Positions 1-8,165 of a stretch of 64,000 bases of DNA are shown here, one piece after another. Position numbers and translations under genes: made by a program. The notes beneath the pieces are model-generated. The model did not search any database, was not told the DNA's origin, and saw only the letters and a list, made by a program, of their open reading frames with translations. Every line of letters begins with the position of its first letter. Within the stretch, counting starts at the first letter, position 1. This stretch comes from Verrucomicrobiota bacterium (GTDB lineage Bacteria; Verrucomicrobiota; Verrucomicrobiia; Opitutales; Opitutaceae): positions 21,026-85,025 of the forward strand of contig JAEZUE010000070.1 of the NCBI GenBank assembly GCA_023443455.1, in the 5' to 3' direction.

Positions 1-1420
1 GAGCCACGTTGCGGTCGGCTTCGGTCGACTGGTCGTAGAAGGCGGCACGCACCCAGCCGAAGTAGTAGTAGATCGAGATCACCACCGCCACGATCGCCAC
101 GGCGAGCAGCGTCCATTGGTGGGCGTGGAAGGCGGCGATGAAGATCATCAGCTTGCCGATAAAGCCGGCGAGCGGCGGGATGCCGGCGAGCGAGCCCACG
201 CCGCAGGCGAGCACCGCGCCGAGCAGCGGGCTGCGACGGGCGAGACCGGCATAGTGGCGAAAGTCCTGATCGGCATCGTCGGCCGCGACGGATACATGCG
301 CCATCACGCCGAAGGTGGCCATCGCACCGAGCAGGTACGTGAACAGGTAGAAGTAGACGGCGGCCGGGGCCCACGCGACGGCGTCCTCGCGGGCGATGGT
401 GGCGACCACACCTACGAGCAGGAAGCCGGCGTGCGAAACACCGGAAAGACCCATGAGGCGCTTCACGTTGCGCTGGCCGAGAGCGGCGAGATTGCCGAAG
501 AGCAGGCTGAGCGCGGCGAAGGTCGAGAGCAGCGGGATGGTGATGTGCACCAGCGGCAAGAACGGCCCGCGCACGAGCACCAGCAACAGCGCGAATCCAG
601 CGGCCTTGGACGAGACCGCGAGGAAGGCCGTGACCGGCGTGGGCGCACCTTGGTACACATCGGGCACCCAGATCTGGAACGGCACGGCGCCGATCTTGAA
701 GGCGAGGCCGGAGAGCACAAGCGCGGCGCCGACGAGCGCGAGCGGGTGGTTCGGGTTCTGCCAGAGGAAGTTGCCGAGCGCCGAGAAGTTCATCGCTTCG
801 GCCGTGTGGCCGGCGAGCAACGGGTTGCCGGCGGCGCCGTAGAGCAGGACGATGCCGAAGAGCAGCAGCGCCGAGCTGAGCGAACCCATGACGAGGTACT
901 TCAGGCCGGCCTCGAGCGAGAAGACGCTCGTACGGAAGAAGGCGACGAGAATGAAGAAGGAGACAGTGACCGTCTCAAGCGCGACGAAGAGCAGAACGAA
1001 GTGGTTGCTCTGCGGCAGCAGCATCAGCGCGCCGGTGGCGACGAGCAGCATGTGGTAGAACTCGACCCGCGGTGCCTTGTTGCGCGGGAGCACGACCGCA
1101 GCGATGAAGCCGACCAGCGCCGAGGCGATCAGGAAGAACACCCGCATGATCTGCGAGTCGGTCGTCTGGCGCACGAGCCCGCCGAAGATCTCCTGGCCGA
1201 GGAACGCGGTATTCCAATCGCGGATCACCCACGCGAGCGCACCCGCGAAACCGAGCAGCGCCACGCGCGGCACCGCGACGGCGAGGGTGCGCTTGGGCAA
1301 TAGCAGCTCGAGCGCGAGCAGCGCCAGCGCGACGACGCCGAGACCAATCTCGGGGGCAAGGGCCGCCCAGTGGTTGGTCGCGGCGAGTTGCTTGAGGGCT
1401 TCGAGTTGTTCGGGAGGCAT
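1..1420 (-). CDS. nuoN: NADH-quinone oxidoreductase subunit N (partial, 3' end outside window)
   Basis: This is the membrane antiporter-like subunit of complex I, which takes part in proton pumping. The reading frame is open on the minus strand from an ATG at 1420 to the left edge, giving about 473 visible residues of alternating hydrophobic helices. It shows the family's LVGAALVLSGLAFKIGAVPF and WVPDVYQGAPTPVTAF segments, and SHAGFLLVGVV further on. NuoN is usually about 480-500 residues, so only the last few tens of residues are missing. It is the last visible gene of the minus-strand nuo operon, 207 bases after nuoM; that spacer holds a heptad array and a paired palindrome. No Shine-Dalgarno sequence is visible. 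Confidence 0.93.
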   Translation of the reverse strand, partial: MPPEQLEALKQLAATNHWAALAPEIGLGVVALALLALELLLPKRTLAVAVPRVALLGFAGALAWVIRDWNTAFLGQEIFGGLVRQTTDSQIMRVFFLIASALVGFIAAVVLPRNKAPRVEFYHMLLVATGALMLLPQSNHFVLLFVALETVTVSFFILVAFFRTSVFSLEAGLKYLVMGSLSSALLLFGIVLLYGAAGNPLLAGHTAEAMNFSALGNFLWQNPNHPLALVGAALVLSGLAFKIGAVPFQIWVPDVYQGAPTPVTAFLAVSSKAAGFALLLVLVRGPFLPLVHITIPLLSTFAALSLLFGNLAALGQRNVKRLMGLSGVSHAGFLLVGVVATIAREDAVAWAPAAVYFYLFTYLLGAMATFGVMAHVSVAADDADQDFRHYAGLARRSPLLGAVLACGVGSLAGIPPLAGFIGKLMIFIAAFHAHQWTLLAVAIVAVVISIYYYFGWVRAAFYDQSTEADRNVA

Positions 1421-1430
1421 TGGGCCGAAA

Positions 1431-1472
1431 GGAGATGGCGGATTAGAGATGGATGATGGCCGATGGGCCGAC
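1431..1472. repeat. Heptad array before nuoN
   Basis: There are six consecutive 7-base units (GGAGATG, GCGGATT, AGAGATG, GATGATG, GCCGATG, GGCCGAC) with GATG recurring every 7 bases. They begin 10 bases from the nuoN start codon. On the coding strand the array is pyrimidine-rich. It belongs to the same class as the arrays before nuoL, nuoK, nuoJ, nuoI, nuoG and nuoF. Confidence 0.7.
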
Positions 1473-1496
1473 TTGCAGCGCCGGCATGGCAACCAA

Positions 1497-1579
1497 GTAG
1501 GTCCGGTTTTCAACCGGACTGCTCGGCATCGCCAGCACGCAAGACCACGCAACAGGGACCGGTCGAAGACCGGTCCTAC
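1497..1579. repeat. Paired palindrome A (nuoM-nuoN spacer)
   Basis: Two arms beginning GTAGG on opposite strands face each other across about 35 bases. Each arm is itself a hairpin: TCCGGTT-TTC-AACCGGA on the left and GACCGGTC-GAA-GACCGGTC on the right. The stems differ but remain paired, and the loop is TTC or its complement GAA. It resembles REP/BIME elements in layout. It lies between nuoM and nuoN and has no T tract, so it does not look like a terminator. Confidence 0.8.
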
Positions 1580-1627
1580 CCGCAAGCGCGCGAGCGGTGG
1601 TGGCGAAATTGTGCGGTGCTGAAGACA

Positions 1628-3175
1628 TTACTGGTTCACGGCGACCTTCACGGCGGCTTCGACGGCCGGGTAGATCGTGCCGAGGGTGTCGTTGAGCGGA
1701 CCGGTGAGGGCCTTCGGCCAGAAGCCGAGGAAGAACAACGCGGCGAGCAGCACCAGCGCGGGCACGCGGGCCGACCACGAGAGGTCGGACGTCGGGTTGG
1801 CCTCGGCGTACTTGGTGTGGAGCTCGGTCGATTCTCCGAAAAAGACCTTCGCCACGGCACGCAATCCGTAGACCGCGGAGATGACGACGCCGAGCAGCGC
1901 GAGCGCGGTGACGGTCTTGGAGATCGTCCAGAGCGAGAGGAAGATCGCGAGTTCCCCCCAGAAGCCGGCGAAGCCCGGCAGACCGATGCTGGCGAGCATC
2001 GCGGCCGAGAAGAACGCGGCAAGGACCGGCGCGCGCTTCACGAGGCCGCCCATCTGCGTCATGTCGTAGGTGCCGACGCGTTGGAGAATCTCGTGGCCGA
2101 GCAGGAAGAGCAGCGCAACCGAGAGACCGTGCGCGACCATGAAGAGCACCGCGCCACCGGCGCCGAGCGTCGAGAGCGTGGCCACGCCGAGGAAGCCGTA
2201 ACCGACGTGCATGACCGAGCCGCAACCGATCATCTGCTTGAGGTCGCGCTGCGCCATGGTGACGAGGCCGATAACGACGATGTTGCCCAGCGCCAGCCAG
2301 ATCAGCCAGTGGTTCCAGCTCTGTGCGCCGAGCGGGAGCAACGGCAGCGCGATCTGCACTAGGCCGTAGAGTCCGAACTTCTTGAGCACGCCGGCGTGGA
2401 GCATCGACACGGAGGTCGGCGCAGCACCGTAGCCGAGCGGCGCCCACGTGTGGAACGGCCAGAGCGAGACGAGAATGCCGAAGCCGAAGAGCAGCAGGCC
2501 GTAGAAGTTGTGCTGCAGCGCCGGGATGAGACCACCGTCGGCGGCGAGGGCCGCGCGCAGGTTGATCAGGTCGAAGGAGGCGGCGTTGCTCTTCGTATAG
2601 ATGGCAATGAGACCGGCCAGCGAGAGCATCGCGCCCGCGGTCAGGTAGATCGTCATCTTCATCGCCGCGTAGGTGCGGTCGCGGCCGCCCCAGACACCGA
2701 CCATGATGAACGTCGGGATGAGGGCGAACTCGTGGAAGAAATAGAAGAAGAAGATGTCGACCGAGGCGAAGACGCCCATGAGCCCGCCGTGCATGACGAG
2801 CAGGAGCATGAGATACATCTTCAGGCGTTCGGCTTCGGAGCGCAGCGCTGCAAGACCGGCGGCGAAACCGACGATCGCCGCCATGACGAAGAGCGGCAGC
2901 GCGATGCCGTTGAGGCCGAGCTTGAGCGCGATGCCGAAGGCGCGGGAGAGGCCGAGGTCGGTGACAGAGAGAAAGGCGTAGCCGGCGGCCTTCGGCGCGT
3001 CGCCGTAGGCCCACCAGAGATGGAGCGCGATGGCCAACGGGACCGTAAAGCCGACAAAGGCGATAATCTTGCAGAGGCGCTTCGGGATGAAATTGCCGAA
3101 GGCCAGGATGAGCCCGCCGGCCAGCGGCGTGACCACGGCGAGTTGCAAGAGGAGCTGGAGCGTATCGTCGTTCAT
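1628..3175 (-). CDS. nuoM: NADH-quinone oxidoreductase subunit M
   Basis: This is a 515-residue proton-translocating antiporter-like subunit of complex I in the cytoplasmic membrane. It carries about 14 hydrophobic helices. The FFYFFHEFALIPTFIMVGVW segment and SLWPFHTWAPLGYGAAPT are characteristic of NuoM. Length matches the family. The gene begins 9 bases after the nuoL stop codon, so the two are almost certainly co-transcribed. The spacer to nuoN is much longer (207 bases) and contains repeats. Confidence 0.96.
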   Translation of the reverse strand: MNDDTLQLLLQLAVVTPLAGGLILAFGNFIPKRLCKIIAFVGFTVPLAIALHLWWAYGDAPKAAGYAFLSVTDLGLSRAFGIALKLGLNGIALPLFVMAAIVGFAAGLAALRSEAERLKMYLMLLLVMHGGLMGVFASVDIFFFYFFHEFALIPTFIMVGVWGGRDRTYAAMKMTIYLTAGAMLSLAGLIAIYTKSNAASFDLINLRAALAADGGLIPALQHNFYGLLLFGFGILVSLWPFHTWAPLGYGAAPTSVSMLHAGVLKKFGLYGLVQIALPLLPLGAQSWNHWLIWLALGNIVVIGLVTMAQRDLKQMIGCGSVMHVGYGFLGVATLSTLGAGGAVLFMVAHGLSVALLFLLGHEILQRVGTYDMTQMGGLVKRAPVLAAFFSAAMLASIGLPGFAGFWGELAIFLSLWTISKTVTALALLGVVISAVYGLRAVAKVFFGESTELHTKYAEANPTSDLSWSARVPALVLLAALFFLGFWPKALTGPLNDTLGTIYPAVEAAVKVAVNQ

Positions 3176-3184
3176 CGGCGGGAA

Positions 3185-5065
3185 TCAGAGAAGTCCGGTG
3201 GCGACGGCCCAGCAGAGGGCGGCGCCAAAGAGGAACCAGTAGACGTAGCCGTGGAGGCTGCCCACGTGCAGGACTCGCGCACCGGCGCCGAGCCAGGAGA
3301 CCACTTCGGCCGCCGCGCGCACGATGCCGGCGACGAAGATCTGATCGATGAAGTTGAGGAGCATCGCGAAGCGCTGCTGGACCTTCGCCACGTAGTAGCC
3401 GTAGCCGCGATCCGGGGCTTCCTTCGCGCGGGTGAGCAGCGAGAAGGCGAAGGGTGACTTCGCCGCGAGCGAGTCGGTGGAGTCGGCCTTGTAGAACAGG
3501 AACGCCACGCCGCCGCCGAGCAGGAGGATACCGATCGAGAGCAGCAGCATGCCGGTGTGCGCAGAGCCGTGCGCGACCGGAAGCGAATCGGTGAGCGAGC
3601 CGGCAAGCTTCGAGAACACGCCGGTGTAGCCACCGACAACCGAGAGGATGGCGAGGACGATGAGCGGGAGCGTCATCGTGAAGCCGGTCTCATGTGCGTG
3701 CTCGGCCTCGTGCGAACGCGGCGTGCCGAAGAAGGTGATCTTCCACATGCGGATCATGTAGAACGACGTGAGCACGGCCGCGAAGGCGAGCACCCCGAAC
3801 ACCGCCTTGTTGTTCATGAAGGCGAGGTAGAGGATCGCGTCCTTCGAGAAGAAGCCGGAGAGGAACGGGAATCCGACGATCGCCGCGACACCAAGGGTGA
3901 AGGTGATGAAGGTCACCGGCATCTTCTTGGCGAGGCCGCCCATCTTGAAGATGTCCTGTTCGTGGTGGCAGCCGGCGATGACCGAACCGGAACCGAGGAA
4001 GAGCAAAGCCTTGAAGAAGGCGTGGGTCGTGAGGTGGAACATCGCGGCAGCGGCACCGGCGGAGACGACAGCAACCATTTCCTTCTCGCCATGCTCCATC
4101 GCCAGCGATCCGAGCCCGAACGCCGCGACCATGTAGCCGAGTTGCGAGAGCGTGGAGTACGCGAGGACCTTCTTGATGTCGCTCTGCACGATCGCGCAGA
4201 AGGCGGCGTAGAGCGCGGTGGCCGTTCCGATCCACATGATGACGTTCAACGCGTCGACGGTCATGAGGACGTTGATGCGGCAAAGCATGTAGATGCCGGC
4301 CGCGACCATCGTGGCAGCATGGATGAGGGCGGACACGGGCGTCGGGCCCTCCATGGCATCGGGCAACCAGACCTGCAGCGGAAACTGCGCGGACTTGCCG
4401 ACGGCGCCGCAGAAGAGCAGCAGCGGCAGTGCGGTCGAGACGAGCACCCCACCCTCGCCCATGATCGCCGTCAGCTCCGAGAGGTTGACGGTCTTGAACT
4501 GCCACCAGCACCAGACGATGCCGAGCAGGAAGCCGAAGTCGCCGACACGGTTGACGATGAACGCCTTCTTGGAGGCGTCGGCCGCGGACTGCTTCTGGTT
4601 GTAGTGGTTGATCAGCAGGTACGAGCTGAAGCCCACCAGTTCCCAGAAGATGAAAATCATGAAGAGGCTGTCGGCGACCACGATGCCGAGCATCGAGAAC
4701 ATGAAGATCGACAACCCGCCGAAGAACCGCGCCTTGGCTTCATCATCGCGCATGTAGCCGACGCTGAAGACGTGGATGAGGAAGCCGACGAACGCGACGA
4801 CCGCGAGCATGAGCTTGGCGAGGTCGTTGACGAGGAAGCCGAGCTTGATCGTGAGCGGGCCGATCGCGAGCCACTCGAGCGACGCGGTGACGTCCTGCCC
4901 TGCGGAGCCGAAGATGAGCTTGGCGGCCAGTGCGGCGATGCCGGCGGCGGCGGTCACGGAGAGGGCCGCGGCGAGGTTGTGCCGGCGGCGCAGAAAGAGC
5001 GCGATCAGCGTGGCCGAGACCAGCGGGATCAGCAGAAGTGCGAGGGTGGACGTGACGGGCGTCAT
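3185..5065 (-). CDS. nuoL: NADH-quinone oxidoreductase subunit L
   Basis: This is a 626-residue antiporter-like subunit of complex I that ends in the long lateral helix region typical of NuoL. The family motifs FIFWELVGFSSYLLINHY and WLPDAMEGPTPVSALIHAAT are visible, the latter covering the conserved pump-channel helix. The ATG at 5065 is followed at once by hydrophobic sequence (MTPVTSTLALLLIPLVSATL), so it is a good start. There is no Shine-Dalgarno sequence; a five-unit heptad array directly abuts the start codon instead. It is co-transcribed with nuoK upstream and nuoM downstream. Confidence 0.96.
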   Translation of the reverse strand: MTPVTSTLALLLIPLVSATLIALFLRRRHNLAAALSVTAAAGIAALAAKLIFGSAGQDVTASLEWLAIGPLTIKLGFLVNDLAKLMLAVVAFVGFLIHVFSVGYMRDDEAKARFFGGLSIFMFSMLGIVVADSLFMIFIFWELVGFSSYLLINHYNQKQSAADASKKAFIVNRVGDFGFLLGIVWCWWQFKTVNLSELTAIMGEGGVLVSTALPLLLFCGAVGKSAQFPLQVWLPDAMEGPTPVSALIHAATMVAAGIYMLCRINVLMTVDALNVIMWIGTATALYAAFCAIVQSDIKKVLAYSTLSQLGYMVAAFGLGSLAMEHGEKEMVAVVSAGAAAAMFHLTTHAFFKALLFLGSGSVIAGCHHEQDIFKMGGLAKKMPVTFITFTLGVAAIVGFPFLSGFFSKDAILYLAFMNNKAVFGVLAFAAVLTSFYMIRMWKITFFGTPRSHEAEHAHETGFTMTLPLIVLAILSVVGGYTGVFSKLAGSLTDSLPVAHGSAHTGMLLLSIGILLLGGGVAFLFYKADSTDSLAAKSPFAFSLLTRAKEAPDRGYGYYVAKVQQRFAMLLNFIDQIFVAGIVRAAAEVVSWLGAGARVLHVGSLHGYVYWFLFGAALCWAVATGLL

Positions 5066-5100
5066 CGGGAAAGCGGAAGGCGGAGAGCGGAAAGCGGAAA
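5066..5100. repeat. Heptad array abutting nuoL start
   Basis: There are five perfect-length 7-base units (CGGGAAA, GCGGAAG, GCGGAGA, GCGGAAA, GCGGAAA). The array begins at the base next to the nuoL ATG and is followed 8 bases later by palindrome B. In the mRNA sense it reads as a CUUUCCG-type pyrimidine repeat immediately upstream of AUG. Confidence 0.85.
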
Positions 5101-5108
5101 GGAGATGG

Positions 5109-5185
5109 ACGTGGTGCGGTGCTTCAGCCCGCGTTTCTGGACACGAGCAACGCCTGCCAATGCGGGCTGAAGCACCGCACCACGT
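5109..5185. repeat. Perfect inverted repeat B (nuoK-nuoL spacer)
   Basis: Two 24-base arms are perfectly complementary (core GTGCGGTGCTTCAGCCCGC and its reverse complement) and are separated by about 29 bases. There is no following T tract. The same arm family occurs in diverged form at 6882-6956. It lies inside the nuo operon between nuoK and nuoL. Confidence 0.9.
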
Positions 5186-5213
5186 TCGGAGGTCTGTCGC
5201 TCGGTGATCATCT

Positions 5214-5519
5214 TCAGTTCTTCAACGCGGTGAGCTCGTCGACCTGCACAGTGCCGCGCAGGCGGTAGAGCTGGACGATGATCGCCAAGCCCACAGCCAC
5301 CTCGGCGGCGGCCACGGTGATGATGAAGAACACGAAGGTGTTGCCGTCGGGCGTGCCGTTGAAGCGCGAGAAGGCGACGAGAGCCAACGTGGTCGCATTG
5401 AGCATGAGCTCGAGGCACATGTAGAGCACCAGCGTGTTGCGCCGCAGGAGCACGCCGAAGAACCCGGTGGCGAAGAGCAGACCGGCAACGATCAGGAAGG
5501 CGTTGAGGGAGATGGTCAC
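5214..5519 (-). CDS. nuoK: NADH-quinone oxidoreductase subunit K
   Basis: This is a 101-residue subunit of complex I with three transmembrane helices. It shows the family features GFFGVLLRRNTLVLYMCLEL and MLNATTLALVAF, including the membrane glutamate in the second helix, and the usual FFIITVAAAEVAVGLAI third helix. Length is normal for NuoK (about 100 residues). The start is a GTG at 5519, with a heptad array lying beside it. It sits between nuoJ and nuoL as in most nuo operons. Confidence 0.96.
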   Translation of the reverse strand: MTISLNAFLIVAGLLFATGFFGVLLRRNTLVLYMCLELMLNATTLALVAFSRFNGTPDGNTFVFFIITVAAAEVAVGLAIIVQLYRLRGTVQVDELTALKN

Positions 5520-5520
5520 G

Positions 5521-5569
5521 GGAACGGCGGAAGAAGTTCGAAGTTGGAAATCGGAAGTTGGTCCGAAGG
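5521..5569. repeat. Heptad array in nuoJ-nuoK spacer
   Basis: Seven 7-base units rich in GGAA/GAAGT (for example AGTTCGA, AGTTGGA, AATCGGA, AGTTGGT) fill almost the whole 58-base spacer between the nuoJ stop and the nuoK GTG start. No palindrome accompanies this one. Confidence 0.75.
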
Positions 5570-5577
5570 ACGCCCGC

Positions 5578-6090
5578 TCAGGCGGACTCGTCAGTCGGGG
5601 CCGGTTTCTTGCTGATGAGGATCACGCCGATCATGGCCACGAGGAGCATGAAGCCGGCGATCTGCATCGGGAGCAGGTAGGTCGTGAAGAGCTGGCGTCC
5701 GTAGACTTTCAGCACGCTGCCGGAGGCCTCGACGGGCAGCGCCGGGGAGGCGAGGCGGTCGCCCGTGAAGAGCCAGAGCACACCGCAGACCATCAGCGCA
5801 AAGGCGATCGTGGCGGCCCCGACGGAGACGGCGTGCACGGGCTTACGCTCCCGGTTGTCGACATCGAGCATCATCACGATGAAGGCGAAGAGCACGACGA
5901 CCGCGCCCGCGTAGACGAGCACCTGGAGCACCGCGAGGAAGTAGGCCTCGAGCAGCACGAACAGGCCGGCCATCCCGAAGAACGTCAGGAAGAGCGACAT
6001 CGCGGCGTTCACGGCGTTGCGGTTGAGCGTTACCGACAGCGCGGAGCCCACGGTGAGGGCGGCGAAAAGATAGAAGAGGAAGTCAGCCAT
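5578..6090 (-). CDS. nuoJ: NADH-quinone oxidoreductase subunit J
   Basis: This is a 170-residue membrane subunit of complex I with five predicted helices. The segment LEAYFLAVLQVLVYAGAVVV matches the most conserved helix of NuoJ, which forms part of the quinone-linked proton path. Length is normal for the family. The ATG at 6090 is supported by the immediate start of hydrophobic sequence. It lies between nuoI and nuoK; the upstream spacer holds heptads and palindrome D. Confidence 0.95.
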   Translation of the reverse strand: MADFLFYLFAALTVGSALSVTLNRNAVNAAMSLFLTFFGMAGLFVLLEAYFLAVLQVLVYAGAVVVLFAFIVMMLDVDNRERKPVHAVSVGAATIAFALMVCGVLWLFTGDRLASPALPVEASGSVLKVYGRQLFTTYLLPMQIAGFMLLVAMIGVILISKKPAPTDESA

Positions 6091-6098
6091 GGTGCAGA

Positions 6099-6126
6099 CC
6101 GGAAAGCGGAGAGCGGAAAGCGGAAA
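6099..6126. repeat. Heptad array before nuoJ
   Basis: There are four 7-base units (CCGGAAA, GCGGAGA, GCGGAAA, GCGGAAA), 8 bases from the nuoJ start codon. They end exactly where palindrome D begins at 6127. Confidence 0.85.
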
Positions 6127-6195
6127 GTAGCTGGACGGCGAAGCCGTTCAGACCAGACGACACCGGGCGGCTGAACGGCGTCGCCGTCCAGCTAC
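6127..6195. repeat. Paired palindrome D (nuoI-nuoJ spacer)
   Basis: Two 25-base arms starting GTAGCTGG on opposite strands differ at one position when one is reverse-complemented. Each arm holds an inner hairpin: ACGGC-GAA-GCCGT on the left and ACGGC-GTC-GCCGT on the right. It is the same family as palindrome E (8166-8231) and related in design to A (1497-1579). It directly abuts the heptad array before nuoJ. Confidence 0.88.
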
Positions 6196-6238
6196 GGGAA
6201 AACAGGTCTCGGTGTGGGTTGGCGGTTCGCATCGGGGG

Positions 6239-6273
6239 AGGAATCGGCAATCGGAAATCCAAAATCGAAAATG
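6239..6273. repeat. Heptad array after nuoI stop codon
   Basis: There are five 7-base units in which AATC or AATG recurs every 7 bases (AATCGGC, AATCGGA, AATCCAA, AATCGAA, AATGGGC-like). They reach almost to the nuoI stop codon. Unlike the others, this array lies on the 3' side of a gene. Confidence 0.65.
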
Positions 6274-6276
6274 GGC

Positions 6277-6822
6277 TCAGTGGGCGTTGCCGGCCTCCTC
6301 GGCGGCCTTCTTCTTGTCCCACTTGTGGTGCTGGTCGGGCAGCGTGCCACCGAGCTCGTAGAGCTTCTCCTTGTTGTGGACCATCTCGGAGCGGCTCAGG
6401 CCGGAGAGCGAATAGACGTTCTGCAGCCAGATCGCCTCCTCGGGGCAGACCTCCTGGCAGTAGCCGCAGTAGATGCAGCGCAGCATGTCGATCTCGAACT
6501 CCTTCGGCGCCTTCTCGACGTGCGCGTTGGGCCCGGTGGCGTCGATCGCGCCGGGGGTGATCCGGATCGCCTTCGGCGGGCAGACGAATTCGCAGAGCTG
6601 GCAGGAAACGCACTTCTCGCGACCGTGCGGATCCTTCACGAGGGTGGGCACGCCGCGGTATCCGGTGGGGATCGACGGGCGGACCTCCGGGTACTCCATC
6701 GTGATCTTCGGCGCGAGGAGGTGCCGCATGGTCGTGCGCAGACCGGCGATCACGCCGGGAATGTAGGTGCGCGCGAGGAACGAGAGCGGCTTGCGTTCGA
6801 CGACTTTGACGGTGGCTGACAT
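6277..6822 (-). CDS. nuoI: NADH-quinone oxidoreductase subunit I (8Fe ferredoxin subunit)
   Basis: This is a 181-residue peripheral-arm subunit of complex I that binds the two [4Fe-4S] clusters N6a and N6b. Two CxxCxxCxxxCP motifs are present, CVSCQLCEFVCP and CIYCGYCQEVCP. The frame is open further upstream, but the ATG at 6822 (MSATVKVVERKPLSFLARTY) gives the normal NuoI length. It also places a heptad array directly against the start codon, as in nuoL and nuoF. It lies between nuoH and nuoJ. Confidence 0.95.
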   Translation of the reverse strand: MSATVKVVERKPLSFLARTYIPGVIAGLRTTMRHLLAPKITMEYPEVRPSIPTGYRGVPTLVKDPHGREKCVSCQLCEFVCPPKAIRITPGAIDATGPNAHVEKAPKEFEIDMLRCIYCGYCQEVCPEEAIWLQNVYSLSGLSRSEMVHNKEKLYELGGTLPDQHHKWDKKKAAEEAGNAH

Positions 6823-6864
6823 CAGAAGGAAAAGTTGGAACTCGGAAGGCGGAACGCGGAGAAC
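6823..6864. repeat. Heptad array abutting nuoI start
   Basis: Six 7-base units (CAGAAGG, AAAAGTT, GGAACTC, GGAAGGC, GGAACGC, GGAGAAC) begin at the base next to the nuoI start codon. A short gap then leads to palindrome C. Confidence 0.78.
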
Positions 6865-6881
6865 GGGTTGCCGGAGCCGTA

Positions 6882-6956
6882 CGTGGCGCGGTGCTTCAGC
6901 CCGCGTCGGCCGACGCGGACCAAGCCAAACCACACGGGCTCAAGCACCGTGCCACG
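6882..6956. repeat. Inverted repeat C (nuoH-nuoI spacer)
   Basis: Two arms of about 22 bases share the GTGCTTCAGCCCG core of element B and have two mismatches between them. The loop region contains a further perfect 18-base palindrome (CCGCGTCGG/CCGACGCGG at 6901-6918). There is no T tract. This is the second copy of the B family in the operon. Confidence 0.85.
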
Positions 6957-7000
6957 ATGAGTCGATCTGTGCTGGTCGTGTTTCATCAAGGGCTCCGTGT

Positions 7001-8134
7001 TCAATTGGCGAAGACGGCGATGCCGATCGTGTAGGCGACGAGGTTGGCGATGGCCAGCGGCAGGAGCATGCGCCAGCCGATGCGCATCACCTGGTCGTAG
7101 CGGAAACGCGGCAGGGTCCAGCGCACCCACATGAAGAAGAACACCATCAGGATGTCCTTCGCGAGGAAGGTGAGGATCGCGAGCAGCGCGCCGAGCAGAC
7201 CGGCGTCGAGCGGGAGCCCGGTCCAGGCGGCGAACTCTCCCCAGGTGAATCCGGGGAACGGATTCCAGCCACCGAGGAAGAGCACGGTGAACACGCCCGA
7301 ACCGACGAAGAGGTGCGCGTACTCGGCGGTCATGAGCAGACCGAACTTGAACGCGCCGTACTCGGTGTGGAAACCGCCGACCAGCTCGGCCTCACCCTCG
7401 GGCATGTCGAACGGCAGGCGGTTGGTCTCGGCGAAAAGCGAGACGAGGAAGACGAGCGCGGACACCGGCGCGATGAAGAGCAACCAGCAGGTGTCGGCCT
7501 GCCAGTGCACCACGCGGATCAGGCTCAGCGTGCCGGGCGCGCCGGGCGTGTTGACCAGCAGGAAAATCGGAATCACCGAGAGGCCCATCGCGATCTCGTA
7601 GGAGACGAGCTGGGCAGAGGCGCGCACGGAGCTGAGGAAGGGATAACGCGAGTTCGAGGACCAGCCGGCGAGAATGGTCGAGTACACGCCGAGCGAGGAG
7701 ATCGCGAAGATGAACAGGATGCCGAGATCGAGGTTGGCGAGGATCAGCGGCACCGTGCGCCCGGCGGCATCGATGTATTCGCCAAACGGCACCACCACCA
7801 CCGTGCTCAGCGCCGGGATGAGCGCGATGACCGGGGCGAGGTTGAAGTAGAACTTCCGAACGTGCCCGGGCAGCGGTTCCTCCTTGAGCAGGAACTTCCC
7901 GCCGTCGGCCAGCGGCTGGAAGATGCCGAGGCGTTGCAGGAAACGCCCGATGAGCGGGATCGCGGCGATCCACGGAATCGCGGTGCGGTTCGGGCCGGGA
8001 CGGCCCTGGATCCACGCCGAGACCTTGCGCTCGGCGAGGGAGCCGTAGAGGCACAGGCCCATCAGCACGGCGACGACGAGCAGCGCCTTGATCAGGAGCT
8101 GCAGGATCAACGGAAGCTGGTAGAAGAGGTCCAT
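7001..8134 (-). CDS. nuoH: NADH-quinone oxidoreductase subunit H
   Basis: This is a 377-residue membrane subunit that forms the junction between the peripheral arm and the membrane arm, and much of the quinone chamber. The highly conserved loop FAETNRLPFDMPEGEAELV is present, as are about eight hydrophobic helices and the N-terminal ERKVSAWIQGRPGPNR segment. Length is slightly above the usual 330-350 because of the loop following the first helix. The start is the ATG at 8134. It is co-transcribed between nuoG and nuoI. Confidence 0.95.
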   Translation of the reverse strand: MDLFYQLPLILQLLIKALLVVAVLMGLCLYGSLAERKVSAWIQGRPGPNRTAIPWIAAIPLIGRFLQRLGIFQPLADGGKFLLKEEPLPGHVRKFYFNLAPVIALIPALSTVVVVPFGEYIDAAGRTVPLILANLDLGILFIFAISSLGVYSTILAGWSSNSRYPFLSSVRASAQLVSYEIAMGLSVIPIFLLVNTPGAPGTLSLIRVVHWQADTCWLLFIAPVSALVFLVSLFAETNRLPFDMPEGEAELVGGFHTEYGAFKFGLLMTAEYAHLFVGSGVFTVLFLGGWNPFPGFTWGEFAAWTGLPLDAGLLGALLAILTFLAKDILMVFFFMWVRWTLPRFRYDQVMRIGWRMLLPLAIANLVAYTIGIAVFAN

Positions 8135-8165
8135 CAGGCGGAAAGAGCGAGGGATTGGCCGGAGC

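Noticed and set aside
116..5170. Long plus-strand frames across nuoN, nuoM and nuoL
   Set aside because: They translate to charged Arg/Glu/His-rich sequence typical of shadow frames; the membrane proteins on the minus strand are real.
5066..6273. Heptad arrays as a CRISPR array or minisatellite gene
   Set aside because: Units are 7 bases with no spacers of constant length and no cas genes; they lie only between genes.
5109..6956. Inverted repeats B and C as intrinsic terminators
   Set aside because: No T tract follows on either strand, and they sit inside an operon whose downstream genes must be transcribed.
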